A stretch of DNA of 64,000 bases from Microvirga lenta (lineage in GTDB: Bacteria > Pseudomonadota > Alphaproteobacteria > Rhizobiales > Beijerinckiaceae), in the NCBI RefSeq assembly GCF_020532555.1, contig NZ_JAJBBR010000016.1, positions 1 to 64,000 on the forward strand. Direction: 5' to 3'. Of this stretch, positions 8,016 through 16,616 are shown in pieces. A program made the position numbers and the translations under genes. The stretch's first letter is position 1. The number at the start of each line of letters is the position of its first letter. The notes under the pieces were generated by a model. That model had not been told where the DNA came from and searched no databases. It was given only the letters and a program-made list of their open reading frames with translations.

Positions 8016-8441
8016 GACATCGCTCCATGGCCGATGCGAGGGAGGCGAAGTCTAGGACAGGTCCTGTCGGTTCGTCCACGTGAGGCTCGTCTTCGAACCG
8101 CGGTGCCGCATGATTTCGCGAAATCGAGCTCACGATCCTGTCTTCCCCTCAAACGGTACGATGCCGCACTGAGCTTCTTCATATCGCGAGAACCTTTCAT
8201 GTCGTGGACGCTTTTCTTTGCATGGGACGCCTCGAGGGTGTCCTGCCCCGAAGCCGGATCTCCGATCTTAACCAGTTCGGTGGGCCGATGGGCGGGAGGA
8301 GAACCGTCGCAGGTACCCTAAGACTCCTGACCAGGTGCGTTTCCGGAACTACCCCGCTCCAGACCCCCTCCCTGGAGCGGGGTTTTCTTTGCGCCTCGGG
8401 GCCTGATGACGGGAGGCGGTTTCGGATCTTCCGGGCCGTTC
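8016..8441. other. Gene-free region with an isolated terminator
   Basis: No convincing protein gene is present. A short ATG frame at 8198 on the plus strand lacks a ribosome site and any recognisable motif. The strong plus-strand terminator at 8353-8387 has no plus-strand gene before it (the nearest upstream one ends at 7226). A small RNA starting somewhere in 8030-8330 is therefore possible. Confidence 0.4.
8353..8387 (+). terminator. Orphan Rho-independent terminator
   Basis: A perfect 11-bp stem (8353-8363 with 8373-8383) and a 9-base loop are followed by TTTTCTTT. The T-run exists only on the plus strand, so it ends a plus-strand transcript. Confidence 0.8.
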
Positions 8442-8675
8442 CTATCGGCCGGCGACATCCTTCAGGGAGATCATGGTGACCATGCGGCCGGTACCATCCA
8501 CGACTTCAAGGTGATAGTGCTTGATGCTGTCTTGATCCAAGATGCCCTGGGCGATGAGATCGACCGCATCGGCGAGGGCATACTTCATGGCCGCAGCGTC
8601 ATCGCGTAAATTCACGCCCTCCAGGTCGAGGGTCTTCGCATCCTTCCTGACGATGTTAACGTAATAGAGAGGCAT
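8442..8675 (-). CDS. DUF6894 family protein
   Basis: This encodes 77 aa. The family pattern is clear: MPLYYVNI start, an acidic LDLEGVNLRDDAAAMKYA segment, then a HYHLEVVDGTGRMVTMISL strand pair. The protein has no signal peptide and is predicted cytoplasmic. Function is unknown. Another member is at 55424-55651. DUF6894 proteins are abundant in Methylobacteriaceae and Bradyrhizobiaceae. Confidence 0.8.
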   Translation of the reverse strand: MPLYYVNIVRKDAKTLDLEGVNLRDDAAAMKYALADAVDLIAQGILDQDSIKHYHLEVVDGTGRMVTMISLKDVAGR

Positions 8676-8966
8676 ATCCGCTCCACAACGTCACCTCGCG
8701 ATGACGGCGCCTTCTGACCTCGGCCTCACATCTCACGGAACCCCACGCACGAAGAGCCGGGTCTCTCGGCTGCCCGAGATGCGCGCATGTGCTGTACCCT
8801 GTCTTTCCTCCAGCGTCTCCAAGGGATCGATCGGGTCATCCGGCGCGGGCAGCCGCCGCCAGCCGCGCTGGCGATCCATCTTTCCGACGCGCCGGACAAC
8901 GCTAACCTCACTCTTGCAGTCCGCCCATCCAGCGGGACGACTTTTCTGGCGGAGCGATTTCGCCTT

Positions 8967-9500
8967 TTAGCGGTCGCGTTGGATGACGCCGCATGCAATT
9001 CGATCGCCGGCTGCCCCTGATGGCTGGCTTCTGTAGTCGTCGGCGGTGGCATGGATCACGAGCGCGGAGCCGTCCTGGTCGAACAGCGTTGCGTCTCCGC
9101 TGAACCCGACATTGGGGTTGAAGACCTCGGCAAGCAGCTTGCCATCCTGGCCCACCGTCTGGTTCGGCATATCGCCTGCATGCGGGCCGCCTTCCTGCCA
9201 ATAGCCGTGGGGCTTGCCTCCGGGATTGTAGTGGCCACCCGCGGATTCGAACCCACCCGACGCGTCGCAGCGCCCAACCTCATGAATGTGGAAGCCATGA
9301 ACGCCGGGCGGCAGGTTGGCGACGTCGGCTCTGACCAGCACGCCGTTGGGCGTCTCGATCAACGTGGCCGTTCCGATGGTTTTGCCTTCCTTGTCCATGA
9401 AGACCGCTCTCGCGCTCAACGGGGTCGAGGATGTCGGCTGTTGCGCCCAGCCGGGAGTTGCGCCGGCGACGAATGCCAGGCAGAGGAGAATTCTTTTCAT
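8967..9500 (-). CDS. sodC: Periplasmic Cu-Zn superoxide dismutase
   Basis: This encodes 177 aa. The ATG at 9500 has GGAGGTGA 9 bases upstream, which rejects a 61-residue longer frame. A signal peptide covers about residues 1-19 (ends GWA). Copper and zinc ligands are present in order: GFHIHE, the bridging His of GGHYNP, His of PHGY, His-Ala-Gly-Asp, an Asp in the zinc loop, and VIHATADDY. Cys residues of GRC and ACGVI form the usual disulfide. GDRIACGVI carries the active-site Arg. The enzyme dismutates superoxide in the periplasm and fits the stress-gene setting. Confidence 0.95.
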   Translation of the reverse strand: MKRILLCLAFVAGATPGWAQQPTSSTPLSARAVFMDKEGKTIGTATLIETPNGVLVRADVANLPPGVHGFHIHEVGRCDASGGFESAGGHYNPGGKPHGYWQEGGPHAGDMPNQTVGQDGKLLAEVFNPNVGFSGDATLFDQDGSALVIHATADDYRSQPSGAAGDRIACGVIQRDR

Positions 9501-9614
9501 AGCGGTAGTCACCTCCGAGTATCGCTGGAGCAACGTCCTCTGCATCGCGTAGGAGGGTCGGCGACGTCCACGGTCAGTCCGCCATTTCCCCGCCGGTCGA
9601 GGACTTGGGACGAC

Positions 9615-9640
9615 AACAAACCTGTCAGGCTCGGCGTTCC
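9615..9640 (-). promoter_or_regulatory. Possible EcfG-like promoter upstream of sodC
   Basis: On the minus strand GGAAC (9640-9636) is followed after 17 bases by TGTT (9618-9615). The consensus is GGAAC-N16/17-CGTT, so one -10 base differs. It is 115 bases from the sodC start, which is far for a direct promoter. Confidence 0.25.
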
Positions 9641-9734
9641 GCCGTATCGATGATACGCGGCCATATTCAGTACGCTGGCGCACTGATTCAGAAGGTGCGG
9701 ATGGGTACTGGGATGAGACCGGCGTCGGGAGCGA

Positions 9735-9887
9735 CTATCCCAGGACGAGCAGGCCTATCAGGGCAATCAGGGCCAAGGCGAGCAATCCGCTGGGCCAGAA
9801 CCCCCAGGTCCGGCTGTATGGCCACACAGGCACCGTCGCGATGATGAAGAGAATGACGACGCTGATGAGGATGGCACTATAAGGCAT
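9735..9887 (-). CDS. DUF3309 family small membrane protein
   Basis: This encodes 50 aa. It is composed of a hydrophobic helix (residues 5-21), a VWPYSRTWGFWPSG turn and a second hydrophobic helix (about residues 33-50). The P-x-WPYSR-W-G-PSG core is the DUF3309 signature. Members are about 50 aa and usually sit among stress and envelope genes in Rhizobiales. The role is unknown. Only a weak AAGGG ribosome site lies about 9 bases upstream. Confidence 0.75.
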   Translation of the reverse strand: MPYSAILISVVILFIIATVPVWPYSRTWGFWPSGLLALALIALIGLLVLG

Positions 9888-10075
9888 ACGACTCGACCCT
9901 TTTGACGCGGAGGACGGAGAGGATTTGCCTCATATAGGGCGCTGCCGGTCGTAGGCCGCCGCTCCTGCCGTTTTGATCAGGGTTTCTAGCATTTGGAAAT
10001 GCGCTGCCCGGTCCCGTGCGTCGATGGGGCAGGGGCCTCGTCTCGTCGCTGAAAGGAGCCGGTCGGGAGGGAAGA

Positions 10076-10095
10076 GGGGCGGGTTTCCCCGCCCC
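10076..10095 (-). terminator. Hairpin terminator for the secreted Ser/Gly-rich gene
   Basis: Arms 10076-10083 and 10088-10095 form an 8-bp GC stem 8 bases after the stop on the minus strand. It is followed by a pyrimidine-rich TCTTCCCTCCC tract rather than a pure T-run. Confidence 0.5.
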
Positions 10096-10103
10096 GGCTA
10101 ATC

Positions 10104-10544
10104 TTACTGCTGCGGCTTGGGCATGATGGTGCTGCCGCCGGTCGAGGACCCGGACGAGCCGCCCGAGCTCGGCGAGGCAGCTGCACCGCTGGTGCTCGAT
10201 CCGGAACCGGACGTTCCGCCCGTCGAACCCGTCGTCGCAGCCGCGTTGTTGCCGCCCATCACCGGCGGGTTGAGAACCACCAGGATGCGATCGCCGTCCT
10301 TCGTGGAAGCCTGCACCAGATAGGTGGCGTCGAGGATCTGGACATTCGTGAAGCCAGCATCCCGCATCACCTGACGGACCTTGTCCTGCGACATGGCCTT
10401 CGGCATCGAAGCGGACTGGGACGCAGAGGTCGAGCCGGCAGAGCCGGAGCCGGACTGCTGGTTCTGCTGCGTCTGGGCTACGGCCGCTGAGGAGCCCAGG
10501 GCCAGGCCTGCGATGGCAGAAATCGTAAGAAGCGTATTACGCAT
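10104..10544 (-). CDS. Secreted Ser/Gly-rich protein, unknown function
   Basis: This encodes 146 aa. A signal peptide covers about residues 1-23 (ends AVA). A Gln/Ser-rich linker leads to a small folded core (about residues 48-95, with QDKVRQVMRDAGFTNVQILDATYLVQA and DGDRILVVLNPP). The fold resembles a PepSY/BON-like alpha-beta hairpin, but I cannot assign the family. Residues 98-146 are low-complexity Gly/Ser/Thr ending in Pro-Lys-Pro-Gln-Gln. The protein is probably periplasmic. Confidence 0.65.
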   Translation of the reverse strand: MRNTLLTISAIAGLALGSSAAVAQTQQNQQSGSGSAGSTSASQSASMPKAMSQDKVRQVMRDAGFTNVQILDATYLVQASTKDGDRILVVLNPPVMGGNNAAATTGSTGGTSGSGSSTSGAAASPSSGGSSGSSTGGSTIMPKPQQ

Positions 10545-10931
10545 GTCGTTTTCCCTTCTCTCAATGATCTTCCAAGCTGCGCGCTTTGCGCCGGGAGGAC
10601 CGTTCAGGACATGCCGCTGGGTTGCCGCGCCGCATGGCGCAACTCAATGCGAGCTTGATGATCGAGGTTGCCCGCCTCCGCGCCCCCTTGTGAGGAACAC
10701 GGTCGCGATCCCGAAGGATTGCGGCCGCCCACGGTGCCTGCACGGACAACAGAAGCGATCTTGAGGAGTTCCTGGCATCTGTGCGTACTGAGTACGTTAC
10801 CGAACTGAACTGAAAGGGAGCATGGAATGGCGCCGACAGCGCCGGCGTGGCGCGCTGGGCAGGACGACGTGACCGGGAACACCGAAGGCAGCGCGGAGGC
10901 GACGGGTTCCGCATCGCCCGAGAGCGGTCGC
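10545..10931. other. Gene-free region (387 bases)
   Basis: This is divergent to the left gene and downstream of the cardiolipin synthase gene. Both strands carry only open frames without a start, ribosome site or recognisable motif. I see no hairpin terminator or promoter pair that I would defend. Confidence 0.4.
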
Positions 10932-12524
10932 TTACAACAACCATTCGACAGGAAGGATACGCATGCAACCGGCCAGAATTCGCGCAGGCAGCGTGGCACC
11001 CGGCTCCTGGGTCCGTACCGAGCCGTCATCGATCCAGACCAGCCTGCCGCGGCGGATTTCAACCCGGTAGCTCTGGGACGGTGACCGCACCTGCTTCATC
11101 GTTGCCGCAAGCTCCCGGGCGAAGGCCTCGCCCTCAATCAGCAGCACCAGCTCCGTGTTGTGGTCCGCCGAGCGCGGATCGAGATTATAGGAGCCGATCA
11201 CCGACAGGCGCTGGTCCGCGAGCATTACCTTGGCGTGGAGGCCTGCGCCGCCGGAACTCCCCAGCAGGGACAGGGCGCGCCTCACCCTGGCATCCGGCTG
11301 CAGTTCGTACAATTCGACACCGGCCGCGAGCAGGGCGCGGCGGTGGCGCGAGTACCCGATCTGAGCCGGCAGCACGTCGTTGGTGCCAAGGGAATTGGTG
11401 ACGATCCGAACTGCCACCCCGTGCGCGGTCAGCTTTCGGAAACGCGCCAGATCCTCGTCGTCTGGGATCAGATAGCCGGCCTCGATGTCGAGCGAGCTCC
11501 TGATGTCGTTGAGAGTATCCCAGAGCCTCTGCTGGAGCCGGCCCGCGCCTGCAGCATATCCCGGCACATCGTCCAGCACGGTCGCGGGTGCCCAGATCAG
11601 ATCCCGCAGGAGCGCGTCCAGATCGATCCCGCGCCCGGCGAGCATTTCACCGAGCAGGGACTGGTCACTTTGCGAGGATTGCGGCTTCCCTTGCTCGCGG
11701 CGCCGGCTCATGTGCTCGTCGATGCTGCGCTCCAGACGATCGAGGATGGCATCGACCTCCGCCTCCTTCGCGCGCTCCTTCACCCCGAAGGCCGCAGACG
11801 GCATGGCGAACTCGCTGTCCCAGAACCGCTCGAAGGAGGCCTCCACCGCCTGCGCGGCCGGTCCGACGGTCAGCACGTCGATGTCGCGAAAGTTCATGTT
11901 TGCCGCCAGGCCGAAGTAAACGTCCCCGATGTTGCGGCCGCCGAGAATCGCGGCGGCGCCATCCACGACCAGCGCCTTGTTGTGCATGCGACGGTTCAGG
12001 CGGTGGAAGGAGAACAGCCAGTTCAGGAAATAGGCGCGGCGTGTCACCGACGGGTTGTAAACCCGCACGGTGATGTGCGGATGAGCTGCGAGGAGGTGCA
12101 GAAGTCGCCTGGTCGAGTGGGCATGGAGGTCGTCGAGCAGAATGCGCACGCGCACGCCCCGCTCGGCAGCATGCAGTACCGCCAGCGCCATGAGGCGGCC
12201 GGCCAGGTCGTCGTGCCAGGCGTAGTATTGCAGATCGAGGGTGTTGGCTGCGGCCCGCACAAGGGCAAGGCGCGCTCCAAGCGCCTGGGGGCCGTCGGGG
12301 AGGAGGCGGTGACCGCTCTTGTCCCCATGCCCGCCCGCCCCGGCCCGTGCGGCTTCGGCTATGCGTGAGAGGCGCATGGGCCGCTCCGGCCGGAACTCGT
12401 CGCCCCGATTGACCAGTTGCTCGCGAACCCGCCTGAAACGCCGCTCCGCCAGAGCCACGAGCAGCCCAACGGAGAGGATCCCGGCCAGGACGCCGATGGT
12501 CCAACGCGCCGCAAGCTTGAGCAT
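10932..12524 (-). CDS. Phospholipase D-family cardiolipin synthase-like protein
   Basis: This encodes 530 aa from an ATG at 12524. The 91 residues of the longer frame are discarded because they lack protein character and the chosen start opens straight into a membrane anchor (about residues 5-24). Two HKD motifs define the superfamily: HNKALVVDGAAAILGGRN and HAKVMLADQRLSVIGSYN. The layout (one N-terminal helix, two PLD half-sites, about 500 aa) fits bacterial cardiolipin synthases of the YmdC/ClsC type, which join phospholipids at the inner membrane. A phospholipase D activity cannot be excluded. Confidence 0.82.
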   Translation of the reverse strand: MLKLAARWTIGVLAGILSVGLLVALAERRFRRVREQLVNRGDEFRPERPMRLSRIAEAARAGAGGHGDKSGHRLLPDGPQALGARLALVRAAANTLDLQYYAWHDDLAGRLMALAVLHAAERGVRVRILLDDLHAHSTRRLLHLLAAHPHITVRVYNPSVTRRAYFLNWLFSFHRLNRRMHNKALVVDGAAAILGGRNIGDVYFGLAANMNFRDIDVLTVGPAAQAVEASFERFWDSEFAMPSAAFGVKERAKEAEVDAILDRLERSIDEHMSRRREQGKPQSSQSDQSLLGEMLAGRGIDLDALLRDLIWAPATVLDDVPGYAAGAGRLQQRLWDTLNDIRSSLDIEAGYLIPDDEDLARFRKLTAHGVAVRIVTNSLGTNDVLPAQIGYSRHRRALLAAGVELYELQPDARVRRALSLLGSSGGAGLHAKVMLADQRLSVIGSYNLDPRSADHNTELVLLIEGEAFARELAATMKQVRSPSQSYRVEIRRGRLVWIDDGSVRTQEPGATLPARILAGCMRILPVEWLL

Positions 12525-12902
12525 GGCAGTCACTGCCACGCCTGCCGAGTGTGACGCGCCGGACAACGCTGCATCGCGCAACGGGCACGCTGGCACATGG
12601 TCGGGGAAGTCGGGCCCTCGGCGCAGAGATCCCGGTGCGCAGGCCACCTGACGATTGCGTAGGAGCGCATGGACGGCAAGCGGATCGAACCTTGGAAAAC
12701 GGAAACCATTGATTGCATCCCGACGGATTGTTTTTGCCGAACCTAGCCGCTCGCGGTCTGCGGCTGGCAGGTATGGACCCTGCCACTCGGCTCGCAATGG
12801 AGAAAATGCACACGGGTCCCTGGGGTTCGGTCCGGCCCCTATGTGTCCGCGACCTCCGTCGGAGTTGCGCCGGGAACGATCGTGAACGGCTGGAAGTGCG
12901 AT
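12525..12902. other. Gene-free region (378 bases)
   Basis: It lies between the decayed transporter and the cardiolipin synthase gene, both on the minus strand. It carries only open frames with no start context or motif, so it may hold further decayed sequence. No terminator is seen. Confidence 0.35.
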
Positions 12903-13448
12903 TCAGCTCGGGCCTAGGATTGCGAAGAGGGCTTTCGTCGTGAGGATCACCATCCAGGGAAAGATGTAGAAGGCATTCAGCGGCAGGATGGCCGGCATGG
13001 GCTCGACCTCGCCCTGCTGATCCGTCGAGCGACGCAGGAACGCCATCGCCACCGGTCCCAGCCCGTCGTGACTGCAATGAAAGCGGTGGCGATCACCGCA
13101 CCGTAATAGCGCCCCACGACCTTGGCGAAGAGCGGAAACAGGAGCCAGCCGAAGGCCACACTGGTCATGATGGCGAGCGCGCCTGCCAACCCCATCATGG
13201 GGGTGATCGCCGTGATCTTGTGCAGCGGAATGCTCATGATCGCGTAGGTGAGCACGAAGCTCATCGTCGGGCCGAGCAGGAGCGTGGTCAGGGCCGCTTC
13301 CGGGAAGCGGTCCGGCCCCATGGCTTTGTCCGCAGACAACCGTGTCAGTCCACCCAAAAGGTACGAGATCACGATTACCGGTAGATGGTCGGGCTTGAGC
13401 CCCGGCGAGGGCGACGGCGGCATAGAATGGGATTTCGGCATCGCTCAC
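12903..13448 (-). pseudogene. GltS-like Na+/glutamate symporter fragment with two frameshifts
   Basis: Reading continuous protein character needs three frame segments. The start (SDAEIPFYAAVALAG) and the end (GPVAMAFLRR through FAILGPS) share one frame, and the middle (LKPDHLPVIVISYLLGG to AVTTGW) lies in another. One extra base in the C4 run at 13400-13403 and one missing base in the C3 run at 13057-13059 (plus-strand view) would restore a 181-aa membrane protein. The joined product resembles the C-terminal half of GltS symporters (GRYYGAV... then PLNAFYIFPW). The N-terminal half is absent, so the gene is decayed even if the indels are sequencing errors. Confidence 0.55.
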
Positions 13449-13462
13449 CGCTCAGGCTCCGT

Positions 13463-13660
13463 CTAGGAGGCAACAAGGGTGAGCAGGGCGAAGCCAGCGA
13501 TGAAGAAGGCAGCGGCGGTCCGGCTCTCCTCGGACACTACGGGAACCTCGCCCAACGTCTCCTCGACCGCCACGAGAATAAGAAGGCCTACCGTAAACGC
13601 AAGAGCGGTGAGCTGGATCGCCCGGTTCTGCCGCAAACTCGCGCAAAAACCCTTGTCAGC
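13463..13660 (-). pseudogene. ZIP metal transporter C-terminal remnant
   Basis: About 58 residues before the stop at 13463 read RAIQLTALAFTVGLLILVAVEE, a short loop, then TAAAFFIAGFALLTLVAS. This resembles the last two membrane segments of ZIP-family transporters (an AFxxGxLLxVxVEE helix, then a GFALxxL helix). Upstream the frame runs antisense-free into the RpiR gene's stop, so the rest of the gene is missing. No start codon with a ribosome site is present. Family assignment rests on pattern memory only. Confidence 0.4.
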
Positions 13661-13676
13661 GTAAGAAGGCGACTGG

Positions 13677-14645
13677 TCAGCCTGCGTCCGGCTCGTGCCC
13701 CTCGGCCTCGTCCCGCAGAACCTGCTTCCAGCCCCAATGGAGCAAGGAAGGATCATCGCTGTCGACGCCGCGCGTGAGCAGGATATCGTGAATCTCCCCG
13801 AGACGCGTAATCGTCGCGGGCCCCCGCTTGAGGCCGATGATGACCATGAGGATTTCGATCATCAAAAGCTGGACCACATAGGCATCGGTGCCGACCCGCA
13901 TGGTCGCATCGTGAGGAACGTCGATGCCGAGCACGATATCGGCCATCGAGGCGAGCGGAGCTTTCGTCTGAGTCAGGGCGATCACCGTCGCGCCGTGCTC
14001 CTTGGCGACCGCGACGGCTTCGAGCAGGGCCGGCATCCGGCCGACGAAGGATATGGCGAACAGCACATCCTCCGAGGTCTGGGTCGCAGCCGCCACGAGC
14101 TGGAGATGGGCATCGGAGAATGCGTTCGTCGTAATCCCGAGCCGGAAGAGGCGGGCCTGCATATCCTGGGCGAGGAAGTTCGACGTCGCGCCCGTCCCGA
14201 AGCAATCCACCCGTTTGGCCCGGTGCATGGCTTCCGCAGCCCGCTCGATGTCGCCCGGTACCAGCTGGTGCTGCCAATCGGCCAGAACGGAGGTGACGCT
14301 GCCGACGACGTTGCGGACCACGTCCGCCGTGTTGTCGCCCGGGGTCACGCTGCGGTGCAGATAGGGCGCGCCGACCGCGAGCGCTGCGGCCAGCTTCAGC
14401 TTCAGATCCCGCAGGCCGTCGCAGCCGACGACACGGGCGAACCGAACGATCGTGGGTGCGCTCACCCCCGCTCGAAGGGCCAACTCCTCCACATTGGCCT
14501 GCATGGCCCAATGGGGATTGTCGAGAATCATCGCAGCGATGCGCTGCTGCCCCGCGGACATGGATTCCAGGTTCGCGCTGATGGACCGGAGGACATCCGA
14601 TCCGGCGTCCGGCAACAGACCGGGGAGGGCATCGGCTTGGGTCAT
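13677..14645 (-). CDS. MurR/RpiR-family transcriptional regulator with SIS domain
   Basis: This encodes 322 aa. An N-terminal HTH_6 domain (about residues 15-90, with NVEELALRAGVSAPTIVRFARVVG as the helix-turn-helix) is followed by a SIS sugar-isomerase fold (about residues 125-260, with VDCFGTGATSNFLAQD). Such regulators bind a phosphosugar or related ligand in the SIS domain. The ATG overlaps the stop of the ABC ATPase gene (ATGA), so it is the last gene of the importer operon and probably autoregulates it. Confidence 0.9.
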   Translation of the reverse strand: MTQADALPGLLPDAGSDVLRSISANLESMSAGQQRIAAMILDNPHWAMQANVEELALRAGVSAPTIVRFARVVGCDGLRDLKLKLAAALAVGAPYLHRSVTPGDNTADVVRNVVGSVTSVLADWQHQLVPGDIERAAEAMHRAKRVDCFGTGATSNFLAQDMQARLFRLGITTNAFSDAHLQLVAAATQTSEDVLFAISFVGRMPALLEAVAVAKEHGATVIALTQTKAPLASMADIVLGIDVPHDATMRVGTDAYVVQLLMIEILMVIIGLKRGPATITRLGEIHDILLTRGVDSDDPSLLHWGWKQVLRDEAEGHEPDAG

Positions 14646-15619
14646 GCCGCGGCAGGCCTTTCGTCGTTCGCCGTGTCGTAGTGGCAGGCGAACTTATGGC
14701 CGTCTCCCGCGGAGCGCAACTTTGGAACGCTTCGGGCGCATTCGTCGGTCGCCATCGGGCACCTCGTCCGGAAGACGCAGCCGGAGGGTGGGGCCATGGG
14801 CGAGGGAATGTCGCCCGTCAGCATCCGGCGGATCTTCGGCGCGTCCGGATCAGCCTTCGGCGAGGCTGCGAGCAGGGCCCGCGTATAGGGATGGCGCGGC
14901 CGTTGCGAAATCTCCTCGGAAGAGCCGATTTCCATGACCCGCCCGAGATAGAGTACGGCGATGCGGTCGCACATCAGTTCGACTACGTCCAGATCGTGGG
15001 AGATGAACAGCATCGCAAGCCCGAAGCGCTGCCGCAGATCCTGCATCAGATTGATGACCTGGGCCTGCACGGAGACGTCGAGCGCGGAAACCGGCTCGTC
15101 CGCAACGATCAGCTTCGGTTCGACGGCAAGGGCGCGCGCTACGCCGATGCGCTGGCGTTGGCCGCCCGAAAACTCGTGCGGAAAACGCGACATGTGCGAA
15201 GCCGGGAGGCCCACGGTTTCGAGCAGTTCCCCGATCCGCTCCGTGCGCTTTGCGCCGCTGGCGAGCCGATGGGCATCGATCGCCTCGCCGATGATGTCAC
15301 GCACGCGGAGCCGTGGGTTCAGGCTGGCGTAAGGGTCCTGGAAGACCATCTGCGCATTGCGGCGGAGGAACTTGAGCTGCCGCTCCGGAAGTTTGGAGAT
15401 GTCCTGGCCTTCGAACCGGATCGTGCCGGCCGTGGACTCGATCAGCCGCAGGACGAGGCGACCGATGGTGCTCTTTCCCGAGCCGGATTCCCCGACCAGC
15501 CCCAGAACCTCGCCCGGCGCGATATGAAAACTCACATCCTCGACGGCGCGAACCAGGTGCGGTGCCCGTCCGAAATGTTTCGTCAGGCCTTCTACGGCCA
15601 GAAGCGGCGAAGCGCTCAT
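14642..15619 (-). CDS. Dipeptide-type ABC transporter ATP-binding protein (DppF-like)
   Basis: This encodes 325 aa. The start at 15619 overlaps the previous stop by ATGA and has GGAGG upstream; an ATG at 15637 is rejected. Walker A is GESGSGKST, the signature is LSGGQ-like FSGGQRQR, and Walker B is LIVADEPVSALD. A C-terminal oligopeptide-transporter extension (about residues 240-325) has the four-cysteine region PPSGCVFRTRCPMATDEC...C that binds an iron-sulfur cluster in DppD/F proteins. It powers import with its partner ATPase. Confidence 0.92.
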   Translation of the reverse strand: MSASPLLAVEGLTKHFGRAPHLVRAVEDVSFHIAPGEVLGLVGESGSGKSTIGRLVLRLIESTAGTIRFEGQDISKLPERQLKFLRRNAQMVFQDPYASLNPRLRVRDIIGEAIDAHRLASGAKRTERIGELLETVGLPASHMSRFPHEFSGGQRQRIGVARALAVEPKLIVADEPVSALDVSVQAQVINLMQDLRQRFGLAMLFISHDLDVVELMCDRIAVLYLGRVMEIGSSEEISQRPRHPYTRALLAASPKADPDAPKIRRMLTGDIPSPMAPPSGCVFRTRCPMATDECARSVPKLRSAGDGHKFACHYDTANDERPAAA

Positions 15620-16614
15620 GCGAAGGCCTCCCTCCATCTCACGCAGCGCACGCTACGTTCCATTTCAGCTTCCAGCATGATCGAGCCGGTACGGCAGACA
15701 TCGGCTGCCTGCGAGCAGCGCGGCGCGAAGGCGCAACCGTCGCCGACCGGACCGATGGAGCCGGGAATCGACTGCACCACCCGGCGGCCATCCTCTCCCC
15801 GTTGCGCGCGGGCTGGAAGGCAGTTCAGAAGCGCACTCGTGTAGGGGTGGCGGGGCGTCCGGAAGATGGCGCCTACGGTGCCGGTTTCGACCACCTGACC
15901 GGCATACATGACGGTCACCCTGTCGGCGATCTCCGCAACCACGCCGAGATTGTGGGTGATGAACAGCACCCCCATGCCAAGCTCCTTCTGGAGCCGTTCG
16001 ATCAGCACGAGAATCTGTGCCTGGATGGTCACGTCCAGCGCCGTGGTCGGCTCGTCCGCGATCAGCAGGGACGGGTTGCAGGACATGGCAAGGGCGATCA
16101 TCACCCGCTGGCGCATGCCGCCGGACATCTGGTGCGGATATTCGTGCACGCGGCGCCGTGCGTTCGGAATCTCCACGAGTTCGAGCATCTCCTCCGCGCG
16201 TTTCAAGGCGGCGGCATGACCGAGGCTCATGTGCAGCCGAACCGATTCCGCGATCTGCTCTCCGACCGTCAGGACCGGATTGAGGCTGGTCATGGGCTCC
16301 TGGAAGATCATCGCGATTTCCGAGCCGCGCAGTTTCCGCAGGTCCGAAGAGGGCAGGGTGGCGAGATCCACCGTCTCGCCCGACCGCTTGCGGAACAGGA
16401 TCTGCCCTCCGGAGACCCGCCCGGCCGGGCGCGGCAGGAGGCCCATGGTGGCGAGGCTCGTGACGGACTTGCCCGAGCCGGACTCCCCGACCAGGGCAAC
16501 GGTCTCTCCGGCGCCCACGGAAAGCGTGACGCCGCGAACAGGGGTTACTTCCCCCTCCTCGGTACGGAAGCGGACCTCGAGATCCCTGATGGAGAGAAGA
16601 GGGCTCTTGTCCAT
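15616..16614 (-). CDS. Dipeptide-type ABC transporter ATP-binding protein (DppD-like)
   Basis: This encodes 332 aa from the ATG at 16614; the 54 extra upstream residues of the frame overlap the permease gene and are discarded. Walker A is GESGSGKSV, the signature is MSGGMRQR and Walker B is [13 protein letters not shown]. The C-terminal oligo_HPY region carries [14 protein letters not shown]. It lies 2 bases downstream of the DppC-like gene and overlaps the DppF-like gene, a tightly packed operon. Confidence 0.92.
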   Translation of the reverse strand: MDKSPLLSIRDLEVRFRTEEGEVTPVRGVTLSVGAGETVALVGESGSGKSVTSLATMGLLPRPAGRVSGGQILFRKRSGETVDLATLPSSDLRKLRGSEIAMIFQEPMTSLNPVLTVGEQIAESVRLHMSLGHAAALKRAEEMLELVEIPNARRRVHEYPHQMSGGMRQRVMIALAMSCNPSLLIADEPTTALDVTIQAQILVLIERLQKELGMGVLFITHNLGVVAEIADRVTVMYAGQVVETGTVGAIFRTPRHPYTSALLNCLPARAQRGEDGRRVVQSIPGSIGPVGDGCAFAPRCSQAADVCRTGSIMLEAEMERSVRCVRWREAFA

Positions 16615-16616
16615 GC

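Noticed and set aside
8198..8323. A short plus-strand ORF before the orphan terminator
   Set aside because: It has no ribosome site, no motif and no hydrophobic pattern; a non-coding RNA explains the terminator better.
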